A stretch of DNA of 64,000 nucleotides, from contig NZ_CADFEB010000006.1 in assembly GCF_902833085.1 (NCBI RefSeq), positions 434,001 to 498,000 on the forward strand, read 5' to 3'. The notes under the pieces are model-generated. The model made no database searches. It was given only the letters and a program-made list of their open reading frames with translations, and had not been told where the DNA came from. The first letter of the stretch is position 1; each line of letters starts with the position of its first letter. The translations under genes and the position numbers were made by a program. Shown here piece after piece: positions 41,879 through 51,405 of this stretch. The DNA is from Burkholderia ubonensis (GTDB taxonomy: Bacteria > Pseudomonadota > Gammaproteobacteria > Burkholderiales > Burkholderiaceae).

Positions 41879-43297
41879 ATGACCGCCCGTCCCGCGTTTC
41901 CGCCGCCCGTCGCACCCGACACCGCCCCGCCGCGCCGCCCGTCCCGTCTCCTGCGCCGCGCGGCGCTCATGCTCGGTGCGGGCGCGATCGGCTATGCCGT
42001 GTTCGCCGTCGCGTTTCCGGCGCGCACGCCGGCGGCGATCGCCGGCGTCGTCGCGGACTGGACCGGCGCGAACCCGCACCCGATCGTGCTGCGGCGCCCC
42101 GCCGCCGCGCCGCTCTCCGCGGTCGCGCAGCTCGGGCGCGCGCTGTTCTTCGATCCGGCGCTGTCGGCATCGGGCAAGCAGTCGTGCGCGTCGTGCCACA
42201 GCCCCGATCACGCGTACGGCCCGCCGAACGCGCTCGAGGTACAGCCCGGCGGCATCGCGATGACGCTGCACGGCTACCGGCCGCCGCCGTCGCTGATGTA
42301 CCTATACCGGCAGCCCAACTTCAGCATCGGCCCCGATGCCGGCGAGAACGACGACGCGGCGAGCGTCGCGCAGCAGGCCGCGTCGGCGGCCGGCGTCGTG
42401 AAGGCGCAGAAGGTGGCCGGCGCCGCGGCCGCGCCGCAGCTCGTGCCGCAAGGCGGAATGTTCTGGGACGGCCGCGCGGATACGCTGCAGCAGCAGGCGT
42501 TCGGCCCGCTGCTGAATCCGGTCGAGATGGCGAACCCGAGCGTCGACGACGTCGCGCGCAAGCTCGCGCAGTCGCCGCACCGCGCGCAGTTCATGCAGTT
42601 GTTCGGGCCGCGCGTGTTCGACAGCGCGCAGCTCGCGGTGTCCGAAGCGATGTTCGCGATCGCGCGCTATCAGGTCGAGGACCCTTCATTTCACCCGTAC
42701 GACAGCAAGTACGACCGCTGGCTGGAAGGCCGCGCGCGCCTCACGCAGGCGGAACGGCGCGGGCTGCGCCTCTTCAACGATCCCGCGAAGGCGAATTGCG
42801 CGGGCTGCCACCTGTCGAAGCCGGGCGCCGACGGCGTGCCGCCGATGTTCACCGATTTTCAGTACGAGGCGCTCGGCGCGCCGCGCAACCGCCTGCTCGC
42901 GCAGAACCGCGATCCGGCGTTCCACGACCTCGGGCTGTGCGGGCCGTTCCGCGACGACCTGAAGGACCAGACGCAGTACTGCGGGATGTTCCTCACGCCG
43001 ACGCTGCGCAACGCGGCGACCCGCCACGTGTTCTTCCACAACGGCGTGTTCCACTCGCTCGACCAGGTGATGGCGTTCTACAACGAGCGCAACCTCGCGC
43101 CGGAGAAGTTCTATCCGCGCGGGCCGGACGGCAGGATCGACGCATACGACGACCTGCCCGCGCCGTATCGCGGCAACATCGACGTGACGGATGCGCCGTT
43201 CGACCGCAAGCCGGGCGATGCGCCCGCGATGTCGGCGCAGGATATCCAGGATATCGAAGCGTTCCTGCACACGCTGACCGACGAGCCGGCGCGCTGA
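41879..43297 (+). CDS. Di-haem cytochrome c peroxidase family protein (MauG/CcpA type)
   Basis: 472 residues. An N-terminal membrane anchor or uncleaved signal at about 24-47 is followed by two c-type haem motifs: CASCH (Cys103-His107) and CAGCH (Cys307-His311). The overall plan (LGRALFFDPALSASGKQSCASCHSP... MFWDGRADTL... LTPTLRNAATRHVFFHNGVF) is the di-haem peroxidase/MauG family, so it is a periplasmic peroxidase or an enzyme that oxidises a partner protein. The start at 41879 gives the anchor; an in-frame ATG 24 codons earlier adds only low-complexity sequence. Confidence 0.92.
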   Translation: MTARPAFPPPVAPDTAPPRRPSRLLRRAALMLGAGAIGYAVFAVAFPARTPAAIAGVVADWTGANPHPIVLRRPAAAPLSAVAQLGRALFFDPALSASGKQSCASCHSPDHAYGPPNALEVQPGGIAMTLHGYRPPPSLMYLYRQPNFSIGPDAGENDDAASVAQQAASAAGVVKAQKVAGAAAAPQLVPQGGMFWDGRADTLQQQAFGPLLNPVEMANPSVDDVARKLAQSPHRAQFMQLFGPRVFDSAQLAVSEAMFAIARYQVEDPSFHPYDSKYDRWLEGRARLTQAERRGLRLFNDPAKANCAGCHLSKPGADGVPPMFTDFQYEALGAPRNRLLAQNRDPAFHDLGLCGPFRDDLKDQTQYCGMFLTPTLRNAATRHVFFHNGVFHSLDQVMAFYNERNLAPEKFYPRGPDGRIDAYDDLPAPYRGNIDVTDAPFDRKPGDAPAMSAQDIQDIEAFLHTLTDEPAR

Positions 43298-43305
43298 GCT
43301 GCCGC

Positions 43306-44628
43306 TTAGAACAGATACATGCCCGCGACGAACACCACGCCGGAAAACAGCAGCGTGGTCACGCAGTAGCCCATGATGTCGCGCACGCCGAGCCCCGCGA
43401 TCGCAAGCGCGGGCAGCGCCCAGAACGGCTGCGCCATGTTGGTCCACGCCTCGCCGTACGCGATCGCCATCGCGGCCTTGCCGAGATCGGCGCCGAGCGC
43501 CTGCGCGGCCGGCATCACGAACGGCCCCTGCACGACCCAGTGGCCGCCGCCCGACGGCACCGCGAAATTGATCACCGCCGAGCTCAGGAACGCGAGCAGC
43601 GGGAACGTGTGGACGTTCGCGACGTCGACGAACCATTTCGTGATCACGCCCGCGAGCCCCGAATGGTCCATCAGCGCCTGGATGCCCGCGTAGAACGGGA
43701 ACTGGATCATTATTCCCGACGCACCCCGCGCCGCGCCCGCGACCGCGCGCGCATAGGCCATCGGCGTGCGGTGCAGCAGGATGCCGGCCGCGAGGAACGC
43801 GAGGTTCACGGTGTCGATGTCGAGCGCGAAGCCCTTCTGCACGAAGCGCAGCACGAGAAACACCGCGCACAGCGCGGCGACCAGCACGGCCAGCAGGCGG
43901 CTTTCCTCCAGCCGCTCGGCGAGCGTCGCATCCGGCCCGAGCTTTCGCTCGACGCTCGGCGGCTCCGCGAGCAGCGCCGGATCGACGCTGACGACGTCCT
44001 CCGGCTTCGGCATCATCAGCCGCGCAAGAAACGGCAGCATCACGATCAGGCCGATCGTCACGAATGCGTTGTAGCCGGTGAAGAGCGTTTGCGACACCGG
44101 GATCAGGCCGATGGTCTTCTCCATCGGGTTGCCCTTCGTCGCGGCGACGAGCGGAATCGAGCCCGACAGCCCGCCGTGCCAGCTCAGGAAGCCCATGTAC
44201 GCGGATGCGACGAGCAGCCGGTAGTCGCTGCCGGCCACGCGCCGCGCAACCTCGCGCGCGAGCATCGCGCCGAGCACGAGGCCGAAGCCCCAGTTGATCG
44301 CACAGGCGAGCGCGGCGACGAACGCGACCAGCATCACGCCCTGTCCGGGCGTGCGCGCGGCGCTGGCCAGCGCAACCAGCGCGCGCTTGACGGGCGGCGA
44401 GCTCGCGAGCGCGTGCCCGGTGACGAGAATCATCACCATCTGCATCGAGAACGCGAGCAGGTTCCAGAAGCCGGAACCCCACATCGTCGTCAGTTGCGCG
44501 GGGGAATTCGGCGTGAGTCCGAATGCCAGCGCGAAGGTCGCGATCGTCAGCAGGATCGCGAAGATCAACGGGTCGGGCAGCACGCGGTGGACCACCTGCG
44601 TGAAAAAGCGGGAAATGCGCTGAATCAA
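43306..44628 (-). CDS. atoE: Short-chain fatty acid transporter (AtoE family)
   Basis: 440 residues, about 11 membrane segments. The start is the TTG at 44628 behind GAGGAGC. The AtoE features WHGGLSGSIPL and NFAVPSGGGHWVVQGP are present. The protein is predicted to import acetoacetate or short-chain acids. No ato enzymes are adjacent. It ends 8 bp from the stop of the peroxidase gene on the opposite strand. Confidence 0.92.
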   Translation of the reverse strand: MIQRISRFFTQVVHRVLPDPLIFAILLTIATFALAFGLTPNSPAQLTTMWGSGFWNLLAFSMQMVMILVTGHALASSPPVKRALVALASAARTPGQGVMLVAFVAALACAINWGFGLVLGAMLAREVARRVAGSDYRLLVASAYMGFLSWHGGLSGSIPLVAATKGNPMEKTIGLIPVSQTLFTGYNAFVTIGLIVMLPFLARLMMPKPEDVVSVDPALLAEPPSVERKLGPDATLAERLEESRLLAVLVAALCAVFLVLRFVQKGFALDIDTVNLAFLAAGILLHRTPMAYARAVAGAARGASGIMIQFPFYAGIQALMDHSGLAGVITKWFVDVANVHTFPLLAFLSSAVINFAVPSGGGHWVVQGPFVMPAAQALGADLGKAAMAIAYGEAWTNMAQPFWALPALAIAGLGVRDIMGYCVTTLLFSGVVFVAGMYLF

Positions 44629-44819
44629 CTTGAGCTCCTCGTTTCCTGATATGAACGGCCGCGCGGGTATGGTTGTTGGAGAGGCGCGAGCCGCGCGGAT
44701 TCTTGCACAGAACCGAAGTTCGCGCGTCGAACCGTATCGGGATGCGTGAGGAAACGGAGGGCGGCGTCCGGTCTCCCGGACTCAGTTCGGGTGATTCGTC
44801 GATGCAGTCTGCCGAAGCG

Positions 44820-46217
44820 TCAGGACTGCCGAACCGCGACCGCCGGTTCCTGCGGCGCCCCGCATTGCGCGGCGGCACGGCGTTCGGCCAGCCGTTCGGC
44901 GAACCGGTACGCGACGAGCGACCCGGCCACCGCGAGCAGCATCGGCACGAGGCTGTCGTGGCTTGCGCGCGTGAACTCGAGCAGCAGCACGACCGCCGTG
45001 ATCGGCATCTGCATCGACGCCGCGAGAAACGCGGTCGCGCCGACCAGCGCGCAACCGCCGACCGACATACCCGGCCAGACGGCGCTCCAGAGTCCGCCCA
45101 GCACGATGCCGAGCAGCGCGCCGTTCGCGAGGCCCGGCGTCAGCAGGCCGCCTTCCGCGCCCGCGCGCAGGCTGCTAGCGGTGATCAGCACCTTCAGCGC
45201 GAGCAGCGTCGCGGCCATCCCGACCGTCAGCACGCCGTCGAAGCTCAACGACGCGGGCCCCTTGCCGTTGCCGAGCAGTTGCGGAAACCGCATCGCGAGC
45301 CAGCCGATCGCCGCGAAGTTGACGAGCGCCAAGAGCGGCAGCCGCCAGTCCCTCGGCGCGGCCGCGCGCGCCCGGCTCGTGAGGCGCACGAAACCGTACG
45401 CGGCGAAGCCCAACACCGGCCCGCACACGATCGACCACGCGACGAGCGACGCGCTCAGCACGAACGGCGGCACGCTGTACTGGTGCTCGTTGCCGAGGCC
45501 GAGCCACGCAATCGCGGCCGCGATCGCGGACGTCACGACCGCCGGCACGAGCGCGCGAAGCTCGAACGTGCCGAGCAGTACTTCGAGCACGAACACCGCG
45601 CCGCCGAGCGGCACGTTGTAGACCGCGGCGAGCCCCGCGCCCGCGCCGCACGCAACCATCAGCCGGCAGTCGGCCGGCGTCAGCCCTGCCCGGTGCGCGA
45701 GCCGGCCCGCGAGCAGCGCGCCGATCTCGCGCGGCGCGACCTCTCGGCCGAGCGGCGAGCCGAGCGCGACAGTGACGATCTGCAGCAACGCATGGATGGT
45801 CGTGCTGAAGGCCGGCATCCGCGGATCGTCGGCGCGCACCGCCCGCCGGATGCTGACGAGCGGGCGGCCGTAGCGGTACAGCGCCCACCAGCCGGCGCCC
45901 GCGACGAGCCCGCAGCCGCCCAGCACGACGAGCCGCCGCAGCGGCGCGGCGGCGGTCACGCCCGCCAGGAAGCTCTCGTCGCCGATCACCCGCGCGGTGC
46001 TGTAGCCGTAGGCGAGATGCTGGATCGCATGCAGCAGCAGCGCGAGCAGCATGCCGCCGAGGCCCGCGCCGACGCCGGTCAGCAGCGCGACCGCGGCGAG
46101 CCGGTTGAAGCGGGTAAAGCGGATGAGCGAAGCGCCGCTCGGCGGCAACGAGGACGAGGGAATGGGCGGGAGGTCGGCGCGCATCGGATCGGCTGGCTGG
46201 AATCGGGGAAACGGCAT
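44820..46217 (-). CDS. ClC-family chloride channel/exchanger
   Basis: 465 residues, about 10-11 membrane segments. The filter motifs are partly kept: GREVAP at the GREGP site with the gating Glu, and AEGGLLTPGL at the GxFxP site. A clear GSGIP motif is not seen near the N-terminus, so anion selectivity may differ from chloride (fluoride or another anion is possible, but the CLC-F motif pattern is also not evident). The start at 46217 is not well supported; ATG at 46184 is an alternative. Confidence 0.85.
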   Translation of the reverse strand: MPFPRFQPADPMRADLPPIPSSSLPPSGASLIRFTRFNRLAAVALLTGVGAGLGGMLLALLLHAIQHLAYGYSTARVIGDESFLAGVTAAAPLRRLVVLGGCGLVAGAGWWALYRYGRPLVSIRRAVRADDPRMPAFSTTIHALLQIVTVALGSPLGREVAPREIGALLAGRLAHRAGLTPADCRLMVACGAGAGLAAVYNVPLGGAVFVLEVLLGTFELRALVPAVVTSAIAAAIAWLGLGNEHQYSVPPFVLSASLVAWSIVCGPVLGFAAYGFVRLTSRARAAAPRDWRLPLLALVNFAAIGWLAMRFPQLLGNGKGPASLSFDGVLTVGMAATLLALKVLITASSLRAGAEGGLLTPGLANGALLGIVLGGLWSAVWPGMSVGGCALVGATAFLAASMQMPITAVVLLLEFTRASHDSLVPMLLAVAGSLVAYRFAERLAERRAAAQCGAPQEPAVAVRQS

Positions 46218-46346
46218 GCGTCGCGCATGCCGTCGTCAGCCCGCATCCTAGGTTGGCCACGCTCATGAGACAAACGTATTTTTAGAATCGACTCATGAAT
46301 TTTTCGAATACTTGCTTTGTCTACGCGTGTCGCCGGGCATCCCCGC

Positions 46347-47588
46347 TCACCCCGGATAGTCGATCCGCTCCGGCTCGCGCCGCATGATCACCCTCCCGCC
46401 CCGGATCGACAGCGCCGCCTTCGCCTGCCGGCGCAGCGCGTCGTAGTCGCTGTCCGCGTCGAGCACGACGAGGTTCGCCGGCCGGCCGACTTCGAGCCCG
46501 TACCGTTCGCCGAGCTGCAGCGTCGTCGCGCTGTGGCCGGTCACGAAGTCCAGGCAGCGCTGCAGATCCTGATAGCCCATCATGTGGCAGATGTGCAGCC
46601 CCGCATCGAGCACGCGCAGGATGTTGCCGTTGCCGAGCGGATACCACGGGTCCTTGATCGAGTCCTGCCCGAAGCACACGTTGATGCCCGCGCGGTCGAG
46701 CTCCGCGACGCGCGTGAGCCCGCGCCGCTTCGGGAACGTGTCGAAGCGCCCCTGCAGATGGATGCTCTCGGTCGGGCACGAGATGAAATTGAGCCCCGCG
46801 CGCTTGAGCAGCCGGAACAGCTTCGAGCAGTATGCGTTGTCGTACGAACCCATCGCGGTGGTATGGCTCGCGGTGACCCGCGCGCCCATCCCGCGCACGC
46901 GCGCCTCCTCGGCGAGCACTTCGAGAAAGCGCGAATGCGGATCGTCGGTTTCGTCGCAATGCACGTCGACGAGGCAGCCGGTGCGCTCGGCCAGGTCCAT
47001 CAGGAAGCGGATCGAGCTGACGCCCTGCTCGCGCGTGTTCTCGAAGTGCGGAATGCCGCCGACGACGTCCGCGCCCATCTCGATCGCCTGCTCCATCAGC
47101 GCGCGGCCGCCGTCGAACGACTCGATCCCTTCCTGCGGGAACGCGACGATCTGCAGGTCGATCAGCCCGCGCGCCTCGTCCTTCACTTCGAGCATCGCCT
47201 TCAACGCGGCGAGCGACGGATCGGTCACGTCGACGTGGGTGCGCACGTGCTGGATGCCGTGATCGCGCAGCATGCCGATCGCCGTGTGCGCGCGTGCCTT
47301 CGTGTCCTCGTGCGTGATCGTCGCCTTGCGCTCCGCCCAGCGCTCGATGCCTTCGAACAGCGTGCCGCTCATGTTCCACGCGGGTTCGCCCGCGGTGAGC
47401 ACCGCGTCGAGATGGATGTGCGGCTCGACGAGCGGCGGAATCGCGAGCCGCCCGCCCGCGTCGATGTCGGCGCCGCTCGCGGGCGTGAGCGCCGCCGGCT
47501 GGGCGTCGATGCGGGCGATCCGGCCCGCGTCGATGCCGATCGTGAACAGGCCGTCGCGGCCGCGCAGGCGTACGTTGAACAGGTTCAT
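46347..47588 (-). CDS. codA: Cytosine deaminase-like amidohydrolase
   Basis: 413 residues, amidohydrolase superfamily (TIM barrel). Metal ligands visible: HIHLD, VDVHCDETDD and ASHTTAM. The later metal-binding loop reads GQDSIKDPWYPLG, whereas E. coli CodA has GHDDVFDPWYPLG; the first Asp is kept and the second is Ser. It deaminates cytosine or a related base such as isoguanine. It shares no operon partner: the next gene on this strand is a VOC protein upstream (91 bp gap). No codB permease is near. Confidence 0.88.
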   Translation of the reverse strand: MNLFNVRLRGRDGLFTIGIDAGRIARIDAQPAALTPASGADIDAGGRLAIPPLVEPHIHLDAVLTAGEPAWNMSGTLFEGIERWAERKATITHEDTKARAHTAIGMLRDHGIQHVRTHVDVTDPSLAALKAMLEVKDEARGLIDLQIVAFPQEGIESFDGGRALMEQAIEMGADVVGGIPHFENTREQGVSSIRFLMDLAERTGCLVDVHCDETDDPHSRFLEVLAEEARVRGMGARVTASHTTAMGSYDNAYCSKLFRLLKRAGLNFISCPTESIHLQGRFDTFPKRRGLTRVAELDRAGINVCFGQDSIKDPWYPLGNGNILRVLDAGLHICHMMGYQDLQRCLDFVTGHSATTLQLGERYGLEVGRPANLVVLDADSDYDALRRQAKAALSIRGGRVIMRREPERIDYPG

Positions 47589-47679
47589 GGGGGTCCTGGC
47601 AGAAAGAAGCGGCCGCGCGGCGCGCGCGACGGACGCGTGAATGGAAAGGAACGACCGGATGCGCGCCGGCAGCCGCCGG

Positions 47680-48141
47680 TCACGACCAGCCTTCGATCTT
47701 CAGCCCGGTCGCGGCAGCGGCTTCCTCCGCCGATACCGCGCGCACCTGCTGCCCGAACGTCCATACGTGCTGCTCGGGATCGCGCGCGCGATAGGTGCGG
47801 TCGCCCCAGAACTGGTCGGCCGGCTCCTGCAGGATCACCGCGCCGGCCTGCCTCGCGCGTTCGCAATGCGCGTCGATGCCGTCGGCCAGCTGCACATGCA
47901 CGCACTGCGTGTTCCTGCCGCCGACGTCCAGCGGGCTCGTGACGAACTCGGCCCATTCGCCGCCGACCATCAGCGTGCCGCCGGCACACGTCAGCTCGGC
48001 ATGCGCGAGCTTGCCGTCCGGCGTGCTGATGACAACGCTGCGCGCGAAGCCGAACGCCCGCTCGAGCCAGTCGAGCGCGGCCCGCGGATCGCGATAGAAC
48101 ACGGCGGAACTGACGGAGGGACGGCGGCTGGGCGTGGTCAT
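47680..48141 (-). CDS. VOC-family protein (glyoxalase/bleomycin resistance fold)
   Basis: 153 residues, one VOC domain with the four beta-alpha-beta-beta-beta units folded into two halves: SAVFYRDPRAALDWLERAFGF at the start and VWTFGQQV near the end. It resembles the PhnB-like/glyoxalase-like group. The start at 48141 follows GGGAG. It probably binds a metal but its substrate is unknown. Same strand as the cytosine deaminase gene (91 bp apart). Confidence 0.85.
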   Translation of the reverse strand: MTTPSRRPSVSSAVFYRDPRAALDWLERAFGFARSVVISTPDGKLAHAELTCAGGTLMVGGEWAEFVTSPLDVGGRNTQCVHVQLADGIDAHCERARQAGAVILQEPADQFWGDRTYRARDPEQHVWTFGQQVRAVSAEEAAAATGLKIEGWS

Positions 48142-48454
48142 CTTCAGTCTCCCGATCGAGGGCGTGAGCCGCCCATTCTCCGCGCGAGCGCCGCGCCGAT
48201 CAACCGCCGTCCGGCCGCGCCCTGCGTGTTGCAAGCGCGCGACAGGCCGGCGGCGCACGCAACGGGCCGCACTCGTGCCGCCGCGCGCACACGGCCAGCC
48301 GGCCGGCATGCGCGACGATACATGGCAGTTTTGTGAAGCACTCTTGCTGGATCTGCAACGGAGCTGTCGCGCCGGACCACCGAAATCCCGGCGCCTGCGT
48401 CCCTATACTTGCGCCGAACTTTATGTCCGCAGTCCCACACGCAGGAGCCTTTAC
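48142..48454. other. Intergenic region upstream of the porin gene
   Basis: 313 bp without a gene. It holds the promoters of the VOC gene and of the porin gene; I see no palindrome that stands out. Confidence 0.4.
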
Positions 48455-49597
48455 GTGAAAAAAACCCTTCTCGCCGGCGCAGCAGCCGCCGCCCTGTTCG
48501 CCCCGCTCGCGCACGCACAGAGCTCGGTCACGCTGTACGGCCTGATCGATGCCGGCATCGTCTACACCAACAACGCCGGCGGCGCATCGATGTGGCGCAT
48601 GAGCAGCGGCACCATCAACGGCAGCCGCTTCGGCCTGCGCGGCACCGAGGATCTCGGCGGCGGCCTGAAGGCGCTGTTCGTGCTCGAGAGCGGCTTCAAC
48701 GTCAACAACGGCTCGCTCGGCCAGGACGGCAAGCTGTTCGGCCGCCACGCCTACATCGGCCTCAGCGAGAACGGCTACGGCACGCTGACGCTCGGCCGCC
48801 AGTACGACACGATGGTCGACTTCGTCGCGCCGCTGTCGGCCACCTCCGGCGACTTCGGCGACGCGAGCTTCGCGCACCCGTTCGACAACGACAACCTGAA
48901 CCACTCGCTGCGCATCAACAACGCGGTCAAGTACACGAGCGACACGTACGCGGGCTTCAAGGTCGGTGCGATGTACGCGTTCTCGAACGCGACGAACTTC
49001 GGCGCGAACCGCGCGTACAGCGTCGCGGCGAGCTACACCAACGGGCCGCTGAAGCTCGCGGGCGCGTACCTGCAGATGAACGGCACGAAGGGTTCGACGA
49101 GCGCGAGCGCCGGCGCGACCGACGTTGCCGAAGCGAAGGGCCTGAACCAGGGCGGCTGGTCGATCGGCTCCGACCGCATGCGTTCGTATGGCGGCGGCAT
49201 CAACTACGCGTTCGGCCCGGCCACCGTCGGCTTCGTGTACACGCGCTCGCAATACGACAACACGGGCTCGTTCGGCTCGACCGGCCAGATCGCGTTCAAC
49301 AACTACGACGTGAACGTGCGCTATGCGGTGACGCCGGCGTTCAGCCTCGGCGCGGCGTACGTGTACACGGATGCCAGCGTGTCGAACCCGGACAGCAAGC
49401 ACGGCACCGACCCGAAGTGGCACCAGGTCGACCTGCAGGCCGTCTACAAGCTGTCGCGCCGCACCGACGTCTATGCGGAAGCGATGTACCAGCATGCGTC
49501 CGGCCGCGGCTACCAGGCGTTCATCAACGGGTCGGGCGGCGCGTCGAGCACGCCGAACCAGATCGTCGGCACGATCGGCATGCGTACGCGCTTCTGA
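48455..49597 (+). CDS. Gram-negative general porin
   Basis: 380 residues from the GTG at 48455, behind AGGAG. Signal peptide cleaved after AHAQ (about 22), then SSVTLYGLIDAG, the standard start of Burkholderia 16-strand trimeric porins, and it ends in Phe (RTRF) for BAM recognition. Internally it has the alternating charged/aromatic barrel pattern. It is an OpcP/OmpC-like outer-membrane porin. A clear intrinsic terminator follows. Confidence 0.95.
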   Translation: MKKTLLAGAAAAALFAPLAHAQSSVTLYGLIDAGIVYTNNAGGASMWRMSSGTINGSRFGLRGTEDLGGGLKALFVLESGFNVNNGSLGQDGKLFGRHAYIGLSENGYGTLTLGRQYDTMVDFVAPLSATSGDFGDASFAHPFDNDNLNHSLRINNAVKYTSDTYAGFKVGAMYAFSNATNFGANRAYSVAASYTNGPLKLAGAYLQMNGTKGSTSASAGATDVAEAKGLNQGGWSIGSDRMRSYGGGINYAFGPATVGFVYTRSQYDNTGSFGSTGQIAFNNYDVNVRYAVTPAFSLGAAYVYTDASVSNPDSKHGTDPKWHQVDLQAVYKLSRRTDVYAEAMYQHASGRGYQAFINGSGGASSTPNQIVGTIGMRTRF

Positions 49598-49626
49598 GCG
49601 CCGTCACGACACGCTCGCGACACGCG

Positions 49627-49653
49627 AAACCCGCCTGCGAAGGCGGGTTTTTT
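49627..49653 (+). terminator. Intrinsic terminator of the porin gene
   Basis: AAACCCGCC, TGCGAA loop, GGCGGGTTT then TTTC: a 9-bp stem with a U-tract, 30 bp past the stop. Confidence 0.9.
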
Positions 49654-49824
49654 CTTTTTCGGCACGCAGAACGAAGCGCGACGCGGGCCCGCAATGTTGC
49701 TCGTTCTGGAAGGCAGACTGCCTGGAATCGGGGTTTTTGTGCACACCCTTGCTGCGTAGACTTCAGTCATCGGTTCGGACCACTCGCTAATTGCCGGACC
49801 GCATCGAACATTCTGGAGGAAATC

Positions 49825-50130
49825 GTGAAATCGCTCGTCGTCACCGCAGCCGCCGCAGCCGTCCTGCTCGCCGCGCCCGCCCTGTCGTTCGCCCAGTCGG
49901 CGAAGTCGCCCGTAACGCGCGCGCAAGTGCTGCAGGAACTGTACGACCTCGAATCCGTCGGCTACAACCCGTCGCTCGGCGATGCCGGCAACTATCCGGA
50001 CGACATCATGGCCGCGCAGGAGCGTCTTGCGGCCAAGCGCCTCGCCGAACGCAAGGCCGGCGCAGCCGCATACGGCCCGGCCGGCGCGGCGGGTGCGGAA
50101 TCGGGCGCGGTCGCGAAGCCGGCGCTGTAA
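49825..50130 (+). CDS. DUF4148 secreted protein (paralogue)
   Basis: 101 residues from a GTG at 49825 behind GGAGGAAAT. Signal peptide cleaved after SFAQ. The core VTRAQVLQELYDLESVGYNPS and PDDIMAAQERLAAKR match DUF4148; it is related to 21946-22275 but clearly diverged. Function unknown. A very strong hairpin follows. Confidence 0.9.
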   Translation: MKSLVVTAAAAAVLLAAPALSFAQSAKSPVTRAQVLQELYDLESVGYNPSLGDAGNYPDDIMAAQERLAAKRLAERKAGAAAYGPAGAAGAESGAVAKPAL

Positions 50131-50142
50131 GCATCACGCACG

Positions 50143-50178
50143 CCGCCCCGCATGCGCCGCAGTGCGCATGCGGGGCGG
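50143..50178. terminator. Bidirectional terminator-like hairpin
   Basis: CCGCCCCGCATGCGC, CGCAGT loop, GCGCATGCGGGGCGG: a perfect 15-bp stem between the DUF4148 gene and the convergent LysR gene. Confidence 0.7.
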
Positions 50179-50257
50179 AATGCTGGAACTGAACGTTCGC
50201 GACGGAAATCGCGAAAGCGCGCGCCGGTTGCGCGCGCATGCAGCGCTACGCCGCACA

Positions 50258-51205
50258 TCAAGCGGCCCGCTGCTCCCGGCCGAGCGCCGCCAGCATCTCG
50301 ACGTCGTGCGTAATCATGTCCGGCACCTGGGCGCGCAGCAGTTCGACCCAGGTTCGCACTTTCGCGTCGACGAACCGGCGCGACGGATACAGCGCGTAGA
50401 CGTTCATCTTCTGCAGGATATGGTCCGGCAGCACGCGCACGAGCGTGCCGTCGCGCAGCGCGTCGATCGACGAATACACCGGCAGCATGCCGATGCCGAT
50501 GCCGTCGCGGATCGCGAGCGCGAGCGATTCGGCCGTGTTGGTCTGCACCGGCCCCGTCACGTGGATCTGCTCGACGCCGCCCTGCCCTTCGAGCAGCCAT
50601 TCGTGCGTCGGAAACGCGGGCGTGCACAGCGTCAGGCACTGATGCCCGCCGAGATCCTGCGGACGCGTCGGCGCGCCATGCTGGCGCACGTAGTCCGGCG
50701 ACGCGCACAGGATGCTGAACGTCGAGCCGAGCAGATGCGACACGAGCTCCGAATCGGGCAGCGACGATGCGGTCACGACCGCCATGTCGCTGGTGCCGTC
50801 GAACAGGTCGGGCATCCGCTGCGACAGCGACAGCTCGATCGATACGTCCGGATACTGCGCGTGATAGCGCGTCAGTGCAGGCATCACATAGTGATGGCCG
50901 ACGCTTGCGAAGCTGTGCATGCGCAGCACGCCGGCCGGCCGCTCGTGCGCGCAGCTCGCCTCCTCTTCCGCGCGATCGACGTCGGCGAGGATCTGCCGGC
51001 AGCGCCGCAGATAGCTTTCGCCGGCGGACGTCAGCGCGAGACGGCGCGTCGAGCGGTTCATCAGGCGGGTGCGCAGCCGCGCCTCGAGCTCCGACACGGC
51101 CCGCGACATCGCGCCCGTCGTCGAATTCAGCGAATGTGCGGCGGCGGTGAAGCTGCCCGTCTCGACGACGCGCGTAAACACCCGCATGTTTTGAAGCGTA
51201 TCCAT
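50258..51205 (-). CDS. LysR-family transcriptional regulator
   Basis: 315 residues. Helix-turn-helix at about 5-60 (FTRVVETGSFTAAAHSLNSTTGAMSR split by the turn) and a substrate-binding domain at about 90-300. Divergent from the FUSC efflux gene 200 bp away, an arrangement like aaeR-aaeB, so it probably controls that gene in response to an aromatic acid or similar toxic compound. The start at 51205 has a moderate ribosome-binding site (ACAGGA). Confidence 0.9.
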   Translation of the reverse strand: MDTLQNMRVFTRVVETGSFTAAAHSLNSTTGAMSRAVSELEARLRTRLMNRSTRRLALTSAGESYLRRCRQILADVDRAEEEASCAHERPAGVLRMHSFASVGHHYVMPALTRYHAQYPDVSIELSLSQRMPDLFDGTSDMAVVTASSLPDSELVSHLLGSTFSILCASPDYVRQHGAPTRPQDLGGHQCLTLCTPAFPTHEWLLEGQGGVEQIHVTGPVQTNTAESLALAIRDGIGIGMLPVYSSIDALRDGTLVRVLPDHILQKMNVYALYPSRRFVDAKVRTWVELLRAQVPDMITHDVEMLAALGREQRAA

Positions 51206-51405
51206 TCCTGTGAGCCACCTGTGTCGGAGCCGCTATTTTCCTCCACGGAATGCGATGCATTGTTACGCCCGGTGCAACTATCGTTTCCCCGGCGCTGCGT
51301 TAATGCGCGCGCGCCGCGCTCCTACAATCGGCGCCTCACCAGTCGAACGGGCGTGTTCGACCGGGCCGCGGCACGCCGCCCGGCCGGTGCGCGCCCTCTC
51401 TTGCC

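Noticed and set aside
42184-44649. Long plus-strand frame over the peroxidase and atoE genes
   Set aside because: It covers two well-supported genes and has only low-complexity Arg/Glu sequence.
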